Of a stretch of DNA of 64,000 nucleotides, positions 37,101 through 45,506 are shown one piece after another (the stretch's first letter is position 1; each line of letters starts with the position of its first letter). The notes below the pieces were generated by a model, which was given only the letters and a program-made list of their open reading frames with translations, was not told where the DNA came from and did no database searches. The DNA is from a virus, in IMG/VR virus record IMGVR_UViG_3300032229_000759, positions 1-64,000 of that record; one strand, written 5' to 3'. The position numbers and the translations under genes are program-made.

Positions 37101-38545
37101 ATTCTGGTAATTTTTCTGGATTAACCGTTTCGAATTTTGTTAATCTACCAACAGGATTAACTGGCACATACTTGTTTGTAAATAACAGTGGTAGACTTAG
37201 TACAGCGGTTACTCCGGCTAATAGTATTTTGTTTGCTAATGAAGGATTATCAACAACCGGTAATACTAGTTTAAGGTGGGTTAACTCTCAAAGAGTTATG
37301 GCCATGGGTGCGACAGGTATTGTTTCCTATGATTCTTTATCTACGTCAACATTTGATGCATTATATAATATTATTTTAAGCTCTAATCCACAAATAGATA
37401 CAACATTTAATAATCTTGGTTTGGGTGGAAGATTTTCTGTGTTACGATCTGGCACATCACCCGCTGCTACTCGCGCAGGTTTTCATATATTACCAACAGG
37501 TTCTGTTGCTGTTAACGCAGAATTAAATGATGCACTAAGCAGAAATACCAATGGAGTAGCTCTATATGTAAATGGCAGATCATGGTCTAGAAGCTTAAGA
37601 ATCGGAGACGGAGCGGGTTCTGTTGCATCTGGTTTATATCTTAGAACAGATGGGGATGGTAATTTAATTCCTAGTCTTTTGGATATCAAAACCCAGATGA
37701 GTGGTTACTCTAGTGATGACGTTGGCTTCCCCAGTTATCCTATTAACGTATATTCTACCCCGCAGGGCGGCTCCAATTTCTTGGTAGACATTTCTTTTAC
37801 AAAAAGAAAAAGCGATGGCACAGACTTAAGTACGCTAGATGATGGTACTTATGTTGTGTGGGACGGAGATTCATGGAACAGTTCTAGATTCTTAAAGGCT
37901 TATCAATCCACTAGAACTGCTAATGATTTACAAACATCTAAAGGTATAGAGTTTGGTTACAAGTCTTTATGTACAAGGACTAACCATAATCATACATATG
38001 CCGCAGGCTCATTTAAGCCCACAGACGATTTTTATGATGGTTCTTCACAATATGCTAGGTACTATTTGAGAACACGCACTACAGACGGATCTCAAATTAG
38101 GCCATTGGTAACCAATTGGTCTAAGGATTCTATAAATGTTGTAGAAACATCAAATAATTGTATTAATTTAGGTAATTTTTCAGATTTTACTAATACTGAA
38201 TATGATAGAGTATGGACTTATAGAATTGAAGCTTCGGTTCTATGGCAAGCCGGTTCTACTCAAACGCCTAATCCTAACGCTACCAGAAATGGAGGAGGAT
38301 TTGTTATCGAAGGTTCTTTGATAAGAACAGCAAGTGGTATTAAATTTACTAAACTTGGTACAGAAACTCTTAGATATTATGGTGAGGCTATGCCGAATGG
38401 TATGGGAATGGGTACGGCGATAAATACTACAGACTCTCCAAGATTAACTATTCAGGCTAGTGGCGCAGTCGGATATACAGCCCTTTGGTCTGCTACAGCT
38501 TTTGTTACTCAAATTAATCATCCGGGCGGAGCTACATTATATTAA
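34178..38545 (+). CDS. Beta-roll tail fibre (1455 aa)
   Basis: Its start codon shares one base with the tape measure stop (TAATG); a second Met two codons on is an alternative. Residues 1-80 hold a fibre motif 'GRLGVGTGLPDAILHV', the 'G-I-G-T-x-x-P-x-x-x-L-x-V' element of T4 gp37-like fibres; a second copy 'NRVGINTDSPTSALSV' lies near 829. Between about 172 and 790 are dozens of short units of the kind 'N-x-I-I-G-x-N-N-x', the left-handed beta-roll periodicity of YadA-like heads. The C-terminal 280 residues are non-repetitive and form a likely beta tip. The gene lies between tape measure and hub, so this may be a tail-tip fibre. No peptidase S74 chaperone motif was seen. Confidence 0.7.
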   Translation: MSMSERISGVLYVGSGLIPDITLSNTTGINTSFNTNKANIDFAVYGTGNGSLYFDASTGRLGVGTGLPDAILHVVAPCAKDGLIVESVTNCPTGVTLLLVHNPQTPPQTGSYPAIINLAGRDTNYQEIYYGQIMSKILDPVTGFTSGEMIFTVDDKGVNKPVFQASLFNTILGGNSTGSGFNYTLIGSNIKATGHNLISIGVQNTGLYTSGIVVGNYNRVNGAQTLALVNLSNVIGANNTTIGELLYVSGTQNTVVGRNVDVSGSSNILLGNNNDLVSSATVGLTQLSSISGLSGIVLGVGATNAGHNNIYIGNATTISGSNNSLIGSFVSLTGNTNIVHGNNENIIGSKLICVGSDQNIINVNSGLIIGNNVNLLDSYNTILVGMGNNTREGLEESIIIGINNNLASGTPTKLLLVGQNNVTRDIITSLIVGNANNASGSITNSCIIGDTNAVPPTSNNNLVLGVLNNQTGVYVDSVGSISGTPRRTTGSINNSISAGINNVIYGGNTDTIVGNKNAISGSNVNIIGSYNNVKNASNSYGIGNSNFLIGDRIGTVGSKTTVIGRESVVFNTADKKVDVFGSGNIVIGYNQVVSSGIAIGTSNRLDGVNNIVYGRNNALGSTRNQFYTTDNTGANIIIPSIGILNKYIEGDQILVCLQNPPSLANTFVREISNVVENTIDNTTTITVTIPMAIDSSNGFYSINNTFDDNNQPITTVSGLVMPYQSQGGAGGVETDPVYGSHNTIIGNNNSYLFSSGVIIGNNNTISGVKNLVLGYNITGIADHTVYIGSSNDNKIILNDSALIINSGQAQNNFIVKSSNNNVSIINATLNNNRVGINTDSPTSALSVSGLITTSGFRMGFAAPDQYVLATDINGVGSWQLPVRISGADGGLLYRVNDKVASGLNNVIYTPSTNQINFNLGGNNGFYITSSGLFVNDDASNYRFRIRGSGGVDFARTLFDTNFSQNRLDIFNIAGNSGNFSGLTVSNFVNLPTGLTGTYLFVNNSGRLSTAVTPANSILFANEGLSTTGNTSLRWVNSQRVMAMGATGIVSYDSLSTSTFDALYNIILSSNPQIDTTFNNLGLGGRFSVLRSGTSPAATRAGFHILPTGSVAVNAELNDALSRNTNGVALYVNGRSWSRSLRIGDGAGSVASGLYLRTDGDGNLIPSLLDIKTQMSGYSSDDVGFPSYPINVYSTPQGGSNFLVDISFTKRKSDGTDLSTLDDGTYVVWDGDSWNSSRFLKAYQSTRTANDLQTSKGIEFGYKSLCTRTNHNHTYAAGSFKPTDDFYDGSSQYARYYLRTRTTDGSQIRPLVTNWSKDSINVVETSNNCINLGNFSDFTNTEYDRVWTYRIEASVLWQAGSTQTPNPNATRNGGGFVIEGSLIRTASGIKFTKLGTETLRYYGEAMPNGMGMGTAINTTDSPRLTIQASGAVGYTALWSATAFVTQINHPGGATLY
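34690..36550 (+). repeat. Beta-roll repeat region coding for Asn/Gly/Ser units
   Basis: Short units with 'I-G-x-x-N-x-(I/V)-x-G' recur (for example GSNNSLIGSFVSLTGNTNI and GNNNTISGVKNLVLGYN). The period is about 12-17 residues. The repeats are protein-level; DNA copies differ, so it is not a CRISPR array or satellite. Confidence 0.7.
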
Positions 38546-38579
38546 GTTTTTAGAATATAGGATAATTTAGGATAAACAT

Positions 38580-40232
38580 ATGTCTACAGATACTTCGCCA
38601 GTAATAATGAAATACGGAGATTTTCAATTTTCCGCGAAAAGCGGATATCCCGTTCCTATGATATCTATTGGTCAAGACTATCAAAGAGATGGCGCTGGTA
38701 GGTGTGTTGGAGCCACGGTTAATATTACATTAGAGGGACAGATTTTTGCTAGTGGAGCTAGTGGGCTAGCATATTTATTAACTAAAGAAAGTGGTCTGAG
38801 AGATGCTTTTACCTACGATGGTAGAACTTTTAGTTTTGGATGTAATACTGATAACTATAAATATAGTGGCATTAAAATTAATAGATATAGTGCTAATAAA
38901 AGTTCCAATAATTGGATGTCCACTATAGATTATAGTATAGAACTAGTTTCAGAAGTAGCAAATACGGGATCTGGTATCTTTTATGTTACTAGTACTCAAG
39001 ACGATTGGACACTAGAAGTTTTAGACGAAAATAGTTATGCTCAGGGAGCTTTTAATTTATCATTACTAAATAGTAATAGAGTAATGCCGTTTGATCAAGG
39101 TAAAGAATATCCTTTTTATAGAATTACTAGAACTTTAGGCGCCATTGGTAAATATACTTTTTTACCTTCTGATAATAAGCCTACACCACCTACCGGTGGT
39201 ACTACAGCAATATCCAGAGCTAAAGAATGGGTTAATTATCAACTATCATCTTATCCCACATTTACTGGTATTATTAATGATACTAATATTAAATTATTTA
39301 ATTTTGCTAGAAATATTAATGCTAGTGAAGTTGCTGGCTCTTATAGTATTACAGATAGTTGGATAGGTATCCCAACCTCTGCTAATAACAATCCATATAT
39401 AGATGCTTTTACAGTAGAGAGTGTTTTGGATAGCAATCTAATACGCACAGTCACCATTAATGGTACAATTCAGGGATTAGAGCCTTTTAATAGTGGATTA
39501 GTTTATGATAAAACACAAGCTAAATATTTAGATTCTGAAACCAATAACAGAAATCTTAGAGATACTATCGATACCACCATAAAGTCTAATTTTCATGTGC
39601 CACAATCTTACTTGGGTACTAAATTTTATCACGCTATGAGCGGATATAGTGGAATTAAAAGTCAAGTTTATAATAGAGCTAGATCAGTATTTTTTACCGG
39701 TTCAACATATGGAGATTTTAGTTGGAGCGCTTCATTTGCTCCTTTTAAACCACAAGAAAATGGGTTGCATCCTATACCCATTTCTATTACTGAAGGATTT
39801 GATCCGGCCAAAGGCACCGTAACATACAGTTGGAGCTTTAATAATAGAACACAAAATATTATCAGTAATTCTTTAAGTGAAAGTTTAACTATTGATGATC
39901 AAGGAGCCACCCCTAATATTGCTTCTATTTTCGTGTTGGGTCGTTCTTTAGGTCCTATTCTACAAGACTTAGGCACATACACATCTTCCAGCAGAAGTGT
40001 AACTTTTGAAGTTGTATTACCCAGACCCTCTAGCTTAAGAAATATTCAATTTCCTGCTAATCAATATACCGAAATTAATAATGTTGTGGATTCTTGTAAA
40101 CCAGAACAATTAGTATATAATACTAATGCGCAGGGTATACGATCTTATGTAAAAAGTGATACCACTAACTGGAACCCATCCGAAGGAAGATTAGTAAGAT
40201 CTAAAACCTGGGAATGGGTAAGATGTTTCTAA
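38580..40232 (+). CDS. Tail tip / baseplate protein (550 aa)
   Basis: The start ATG 38580 follows TTTAGGATAA. Residues 5-70 read as a compact beta domain: 'YGDFQFSAKSGYPVPMISIGQ', 'YQRDGAGRCVGATVNITLEGQI', then 'GIKINRYSANKSSNNW'. This order, with 'GYPVP', 'RDGAGR' and 'ITLEGQIFA', looks like a conserved phage baseplate family that I cannot name with certainty. Later parts include a 'PKPQEN' loop and a C-terminal strand set. It lies directly before the hub-like gene (gap of ten bases), where a distal tail or hub-adjacent protein is usual. Confidence 0.5.
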   Translation: MSTDTSPVIMKYGDFQFSAKSGYPVPMISIGQDYQRDGAGRCVGATVNITLEGQIFASGASGLAYLLTKESGLRDAFTYDGRTFSFGCNTDNYKYSGIKINRYSANKSSNNWMSTIDYSIELVSEVANTGSGIFYVTSTQDDWTLEVLDENSYAQGAFNLSLLNSNRVMPFDQGKEYPFYRITRTLGAIGKYTFLPSDNKPTPPTGGTTAISRAKEWVNYQLSSYPTFTGIINDTNIKLFNFARNINASEVAGSYSITDSWIGIPTSANNNPYIDAFTVESVLDSNLIRTVTINGTIQGLEPFNSGLVYDKTQAKYLDSETNNRNLRDTIDTTIKSNFHVPQSYLGTKFYHAMSGYSGIKSQVYNRARSVFFTGSTYGDFSWSASFAPFKPQENGLHPIPISITEGFDPAKGTVTYSWSFNNRTQNIISNSLSESLTIDDQGATPNIASIFVLGRSLGPILQDLGTYTSSSRSVTFEVVLPRPSSLRNIQFPANQYTEINNVVDSCKPEQLVYNTNAQGIRSYVKSDTTNWNPSEGRLVRSKTWEWVRCF

Positions 40233-40242
40233 AGGAATTATT

Positions 40243-43200
40243 ATGCCTTCAATTAAAACTTGCGGTGGCTCATTTATAGAAGTAGGCCCATACGAACAAA
40301 CGCTCTTTTTAGGGTGTAGTGTTACTAGCTTTAATATGAACTTGGGTTGGGGCGCAGATGCTAGTAATATTACAGTAAACTTAACACAAGATTCGTGTCA
40401 TCATCCGGTTTCTCAAAGATCCGGACCCCTAAGAACTTTAGCCACTAGCAAAGATAGTTTACCAGCAAATGCTCCATCCACAGCGTTAAATAATGTTAAT
40501 GGTATTTCTGATGATGCTAGTAAAAATTTACATAGACCAGTTATAAAAAATGTTTTAAATCAATTTGCAGAAGATAGTCCGGGTAAAGTATATTGGACAC
40601 TTAATGGAAAAGGCTATTGGGCCGGTCCAGATCCGGGGTTTGTAGGCAAATACTACGATATCATAGGGGCCCCTGCTTATTTTAAGTTTATGGACGGCAT
40701 AGAGTTTGGTGGAGTTATTGCGGATTGGAAAGTTAATAATTCTTTACAGTATGAAGTAAATATAAAAAGCTATGCAAGCTTATTGGGCGGATGTCAATTA
40801 ATTATAGACAATTATATTGGTTCTATATCTACTATTATCAACGATAATATTGCTGTACCAAGCTTAACTTTAGGAGATTTTAGCGGTTCTGTCAAAAGGG
40901 GTAATGTGCCCAATGTTTTTAATATATATGGATATTTAGAATCTTATGGTTTCGGCACAGCGGGTAAAACCGACGGAGGAGTATCTGCTTTACAAATATA
41001 TAGAGCCTTACAAGACTTAACAAACGGTACTCAAGGACCATACTCTCCTTATGGAGCTATTGTAGCTAAACATTTAACAACTTTAGAGGGTGGCTTTGTT
41101 AATGTCTCATCTACTAATATGACAGTTGATGGCTTAAGTATTAGTTTGGCAAACTTGGGTCTGTCCCCAAATATCCCTGCAATAGATGGTATATCTAGAA
41201 CTTTACTTAAATTAGATATTAGCGAAGTACCTGTTCCGCCCAATGATTTATATATTTCTAGTTCTTATATTAGTATTTTAGATTTTATTTCCCGTATTTG
41301 TAGTGGAGCAGGTTTTGATTTTTATGTTAGTTTCGAAAAAGATCTGTCTGGAAATTTTTCCGGTATACTAAAAATTAAGACAGTTAGTCGAAGGGTACAG
41401 CCTAAAAAAGATATTATTAGAAATATTATTAATCAAGCTGTGACCCAAGGACAAAAGATAGTTTCTTACAACTACGGACAAGAATTTAATGATCAAGAAA
41501 CAAGATCTATGTATATTGGAGGACCACAAAAAAGATTATTACAAGTGCTGTCCACACATTTGTCTAATAAACAATCTAGTTTAGTATTCGACCCATATGC
41601 TAAAGATGGTGGTGGAGCGTTTATTAATTATGATTTTTCTGATGGACAGCATAACTATATTAGAGTGCCAGATGAAGGCAACTATAGAATGAATCAATAT
41701 TCTACTGATGGTGGTGCCGCTGTCGGTCAAAATAATACTATTGATAATTTTAATCAATCAGATTCTTTGGGTAATTCTTTAACTATTGCTAAAGGCAATT
41801 ATTATCCTTCTGAGCAGGTGGTTACTCAAGACAATACTACGTCTCAAAATCCTCTTTTAAGAAACACAAATAGCTATCCGTTATATTTAGATTTAATATC
41901 TCCATTTTTTGGCACTCACGGAGACAATAGTGGTCAGAGCGAATCGTCTAATAGCGTATCATATCAAGAACCACGCAAGGTCTTTCTTGACACAAAAATG
42001 GGGCAACTACAAGTAGCATTTCGCACCAACGATATTACTACAATATTATCTAAACCATATTTTTCTAATGGTGAATTTGTAGTATTAGAAAATGAATTAA
42101 GGGCTGCTGGTTCAGGTTTCGAATCTTGGTTTACTTATTGTTTTGATAATATATTTTCTACTGATATTGCGGATTTGCTATATGCCTCTTTTAGAAATAA
42201 TTATCCTAAATTTGCTAATAAGAATAAATTTTTAGCTGGTCTTAGTATTATTAATTGGAATTCTATATCAAAATCCAGTGCTGTTCAAGCTAACGATCCA
42301 CGACCATATGCTATCAACATAGACAATGCCCAGCCATATGTTAAATTTTTATATAACGACTTACAAAAGGTGCATGCATTTTTTCAAAAAATAGCACAAG
42401 AGCATTATGGTAAACAGTACATGGTTCGTACCCCCCGTATGCAATGGTATAGAGACGGCGATTTAAAAGTATCTTTTGGTAATTTTGCCTACCCCGGTTC
42501 CGGGAAAATATTTACCGATTGGGAAATATCTCCAGACGGAGCATGGGAAGAACCGGGCAATGTTATAGATGATACTATGGTTGTTGGTTCTACACAAGCA
42601 GATTTATTTTGTGGCGACGACGGTAAAATTCAACCAATTTTAGGATTCAATGCTAATGGAGAACTAGGAAGCAGAGACTTATGGATAACAACTAATTTAA
42701 GCAATCTTAATAATCCTCATTTAATTGGAAGTTTAAGGCTTGTACAAACTCAAAGTGCTGTAACTGCCAATAATAATTTAGAGCCATTCTTTTACTTTCC
42801 TCTAGAGCATAATTTAGATCCTGATAGCTATCTTTATATTAAATATACAAGTCCTCTTAAAAGCTTGGGGGGACTCGGTAACACCGACTCCTCTATGTTA
42901 AATTTAAAAACTGCACACGGAACATCTATACCAGATTCTTGGCATTATAAAATGTATGTAAAGTCTACTGCTAATGATAAAATTTTGTATTTAGATGGAC
43001 AACCACGAGCCGTAATTTCTACTCCATCGCCAATTTTGGTAGGAGGCGGGAAAAATGACACAGAAGATTCGTTATTCTTTTGTTGCTTGCATGACGCTAT
43101 TTGCATACTAAACAATGGGTCCACTATGCCTAGAGGAGCGTCAACTTCTGGCCCTAGATTGAAAAATTCTTTAAATAATTTATCTACTATTTTATTTAGC

Positions 43201-45501
43201 TGGGGCCTGGCTAGTGTTTTAAGATTAGCTGGTAACAAACCTTCCTTAACTATAAATAATTCATCACAGAATGTGGGAATGATGAAAAAAGCTTCTTGTC
43301 CAGCCTTCGCCGCCCTACCTGTGCAATTCAATAGGGCAACTTATGGCCCATGGATTAATCATCCTGGTTTAGTTGGTAATTTAATTTTTCCTGGATTAAA
43401 TAATGTAGATAATTTAGTAAATAATATTGTTGGTGGGGTTAAGGTAGACGTAGACACCGGACTAGTGCCGTGGGAGTATGGTGGTATGGATGCTCTAGAC
43501 GCTGCTGTTATGAATAGAATTAAGGACGATATCAACTATCAACAGATTACTGAACAAGGAACTTTGGATGTTGCTGGTTTGGTGTTTGCTGGTCCTGGTA
43601 ATGCTCCATATGGTATTGGTGGTATTTTATCAGAATCTGCAAACGCAACTGCTGGGCCTATTATTAATAATATTAATATTTCTATAGGAGAAGGTGGAAT
43701 AACAACAAGGTATGGTTTAAGAACCTATGTTAAAAAAATAGGATTCTTCAATAAAGAAAATGCAGATAGAATTAAACAAATTAATTTAGAATTCTTAAAA
43801 AGACGACGAGAACTAAATAATAAAGTTAACGATAGTACAGCATATTTCAAAAGCAATGCTTTTACTAGTTCACAAGGAAATGGACTAGCTCCTGGAGAAA
43901 CACCAAAGCCATTAAGATGGAGTCCTTTAGAAGTACTAGCAGGAGGAGCATATCCCCATGTGCATTATACTAGCTCTGTTGATAATGCTTTTACTGATTT
44001 AGGATTTAGTCCATATTGGTCTCAAAAACCATATGGCAACAATGTTGAATATAGACCAAAAGATATGGCTAGATATTTAACTAACGTAGCAGTACAAGAT
44101 ATACAAGAATTGCCCAGAGAAATTCAGGATGATTTTGCTAATAAGTCTTTTATGAGTTTAGACGGTCTTTTGTCTCCTATATCTTTTTATCCTACTCCAT
44201 ACGGCTCTACATATAATATTACTAAATATCCTCGTTCTAGATGTCCTTTTTGTAAAGGTAGCAACGAATATTCTTGGGAAAGATATGATTTGTCTCGTAA
44301 TAAAAACGGTTTGCCCAGATCGATTTCTGAGTTACAAAATTTAAAAATCACAATAAAAGAAAAACCCTGTCCATTCTGTGAAGAAGATGTACAGAAAGAT
44401 AAAAGAAAATATATTAGCGCCTCTCCAAAAGAAACTACTCCGCCATATATTTTAGCAAGCGGAGAAGATGATCTTACTATTATTTCGCGCAATAGTTTGA
44501 ATGCTTTGAGTGGACTTAGTGGAAATCCTGTTATTAATTATGGAACACTAAATCCTATATTGTTACCTAGTGGCGAATTTAGCTGTTATCAAAATAGACA
44601 ACAGAATGATTTTACTTCTCACTCTATAGATCTGGTAGGATTTGGCTTAACCGTACCAGAAAATGAAAATTCGCTTAAGCCTGCTTATAGTGCAGATATA
44701 GAAAAAAACTTTTTAGATTATGATCAAAACTATATAGATTATTGCCAAGCTAATAATCAACAACCCATAGGCATTACGCCATCTAATAATATGAGATTTT
44801 TTGGTTTACGAGGACCGCTAATGGTACACGGTTGGGGTTATGATTTAGAGGGCTATCCTGTTCCTAATGCTTCTGGTGAATATAAGCTTCAAAACGGACA
44901 ACCAGTGAAAGACGAGAAAGATAATCATATATATAAAAATCAAACTAGAAATCCAGATGGCTCGTGGACTAAACCATATAAAGAAAATAGTTTTTATAAA
45001 GGCTGGGGACAGTTACCCGGCACATGGCCGGTTGGTCCTATAGATTTGCGATGGGACGAAAAAGCTGGTGTATGGACAGTTGGAGCAAATTATAAGTCGG
45101 TATGGATTGTACTAGAAACAGACCTAGTAAAAGGACAACCATCTAGAGGAACAATATTAGAAGATCAAATAGATAATAGTCCTCTACCGTCTGGTATAAG
45201 AAGACTAGTTTTTGTTAAGGACACACTAGGGGTCAGACCAGCACCCAGAGCAGCCCCGGTTTATTGTAAATATAATGGAGAAAATGGTTTTTATGAACCC
45301 ATATATAGCACAGTTTATACTAGTTCTGGTATTATAGCGGGAGATAACTCTGTAGATATGTATACTATATATAATAATACTAATAATACTACCTATAATA
45401 CTAAATTTGATAATCCTTTAGACTTTAATGTTAATAATGGGGACAAGGGCTTGTTTTCTTATATTAATGGTGTCTGGGTTTTACAGTCATATAGGTGCTG
45501 A
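40243..45501 (+). CDS. Tail hub-like protein with zinc ribbon (1752 aa)
   Basis: The start ATG 40243 follows AGGA. The N-terminus (about 1-200) looks like a tail hub fold: 'PYEQTLFLGCSVTSFNMNLGWGADA' near 18-42, then 'GAPAYFKFMDGIEFGGVIADWKVN' and 'QYEVNIKSYASLLGGCQLIIDN' near 140-195, the pattern of hub and tail-tip proteins that read a cell-facing surface. A zinc ribbon lies at C1334/C1337 and C1376/C1379. A 'FWFSLGSGKIF'-type central part and a Tyr/Asn-rich C-terminus follow. The role, host contact or DNA exit channel, is inferred from position next to a cysteine-rich tip protein. It is much longer than typical hubs, so extra domains are likely. Confidence 0.55.
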   Translation: MPSIKTCGGSFIEVGPYEQTLFLGCSVTSFNMNLGWGADASNITVNLTQDSCHHPVSQRSGPLRTLATSKDSLPANAPSTALNNVNGISDDASKNLHRPVIKNVLNQFAEDSPGKVYWTLNGKGYWAGPDPGFVGKYYDIIGAPAYFKFMDGIEFGGVIADWKVNNSLQYEVNIKSYASLLGGCQLIIDNYIGSISTIINDNIAVPSLTLGDFSGSVKRGNVPNVFNIYGYLESYGFGTAGKTDGGVSALQIYRALQDLTNGTQGPYSPYGAIVAKHLTTLEGGFVNVSSTNMTVDGLSISLANLGLSPNIPAIDGISRTLLKLDISEVPVPPNDLYISSSYISILDFISRICSGAGFDFYVSFEKDLSGNFSGILKIKTVSRRVQPKKDIIRNIINQAVTQGQKIVSYNYGQEFNDQETRSMYIGGPQKRLLQVLSTHLSNKQSSLVFDPYAKDGGGAFINYDFSDGQHNYIRVPDEGNYRMNQYSTDGGAAVGQNNTIDNFNQSDSLGNSLTIAKGNYYPSEQVVTQDNTTSQNPLLRNTNSYPLYLDLISPFFGTHGDNSGQSESSNSVSYQEPRKVFLDTKMGQLQVAFRTNDITTILSKPYFSNGEFVVLENELRAAGSGFESWFTYCFDNIFSTDIADLLYASFRNNYPKFANKNKFLAGLSIINWNSISKSSAVQANDPRPYAINIDNAQPYVKFLYNDLQKVHAFFQKIAQEHYGKQYMVRTPRMQWYRDGDLKVSFGNFAYPGSGKIFTDWEISPDGAWEEPGNVIDDTMVVGSTQADLFCGDDGKIQPILGFNANGELGSRDLWITTNLSNLNNPHLIGSLRLVQTQSAVTANNNLEPFFYFPLEHNLDPDSYLYIKYTSPLKSLGGLGNTDSSMLNLKTAHGTSIPDSWHYKMYVKSTANDKILYLDGQPRAVISTPSPILVGGGKNDTEDSLFFCCLHDAICILNNGSTMPRGASTSGPRLKNSLNNLSTILFSWGLASVLRLAGNKPSLTINNSSQNVGMMKKASCPAFAALPVQFNRATYGPWINHPGLVGNLIFPGLNNVDNLVNNIVGGVKVDVDTGLVPWEYGGMDALDAAVMNRIKDDINYQQITEQGTLDVAGLVFAGPGNAPYGIGGILSESANATAGPIINNINISIGEGGITTRYGLRTYVKKIGFFNKENADRIKQINLEFLKRRRELNNKVNDSTAYFKSNAFTSSQGNGLAPGETPKPLRWSPLEVLAGGAYPHVHYTSSVDNAFTDLGFSPYWSQKPYGNNVEYRPKDMARYLTNVAVQDIQELPREIQDDFANKSFMSLDGLLSPISFYPTPYGSTYNITKYPRSRCPFCKGSNEYSWERYDLSRNKNGLPRSISELQNLKITIKEKPCPFCEEDVQKDKRKYISASPKETTPPYILASGEDDLTIISRNSLNALSGLSGNPVINYGTLNPILLPSGEFSCYQNRQQNDFTSHSIDLVGFGLTVPENENSLKPAYSADIEKNFLDYDQNYIDYCQANNQQPIGITPSNNMRFFGLRGPLMVHGWGYDLEGYPVPNASGEYKLQNGQPVKDEKDNHIYKNQTRNPDGSWTKPYKENSFYKGWGQLPGTWPVGPIDLRWDEKAGVWTVGANYKSVWIVLETDLVKGQPSRGTILEDQIDNSPLPSGIRRLVFVKDTLGVRPAPRAAPVYCKYNGENGFYEPIYSTVYTSSGIIAGDNSVDMYTIYNNTNNTTYNTKFDNPLDFNVNNGDKGLFSYINGVWVLQSYRC

Positions 45502-45506
45502 GAATT

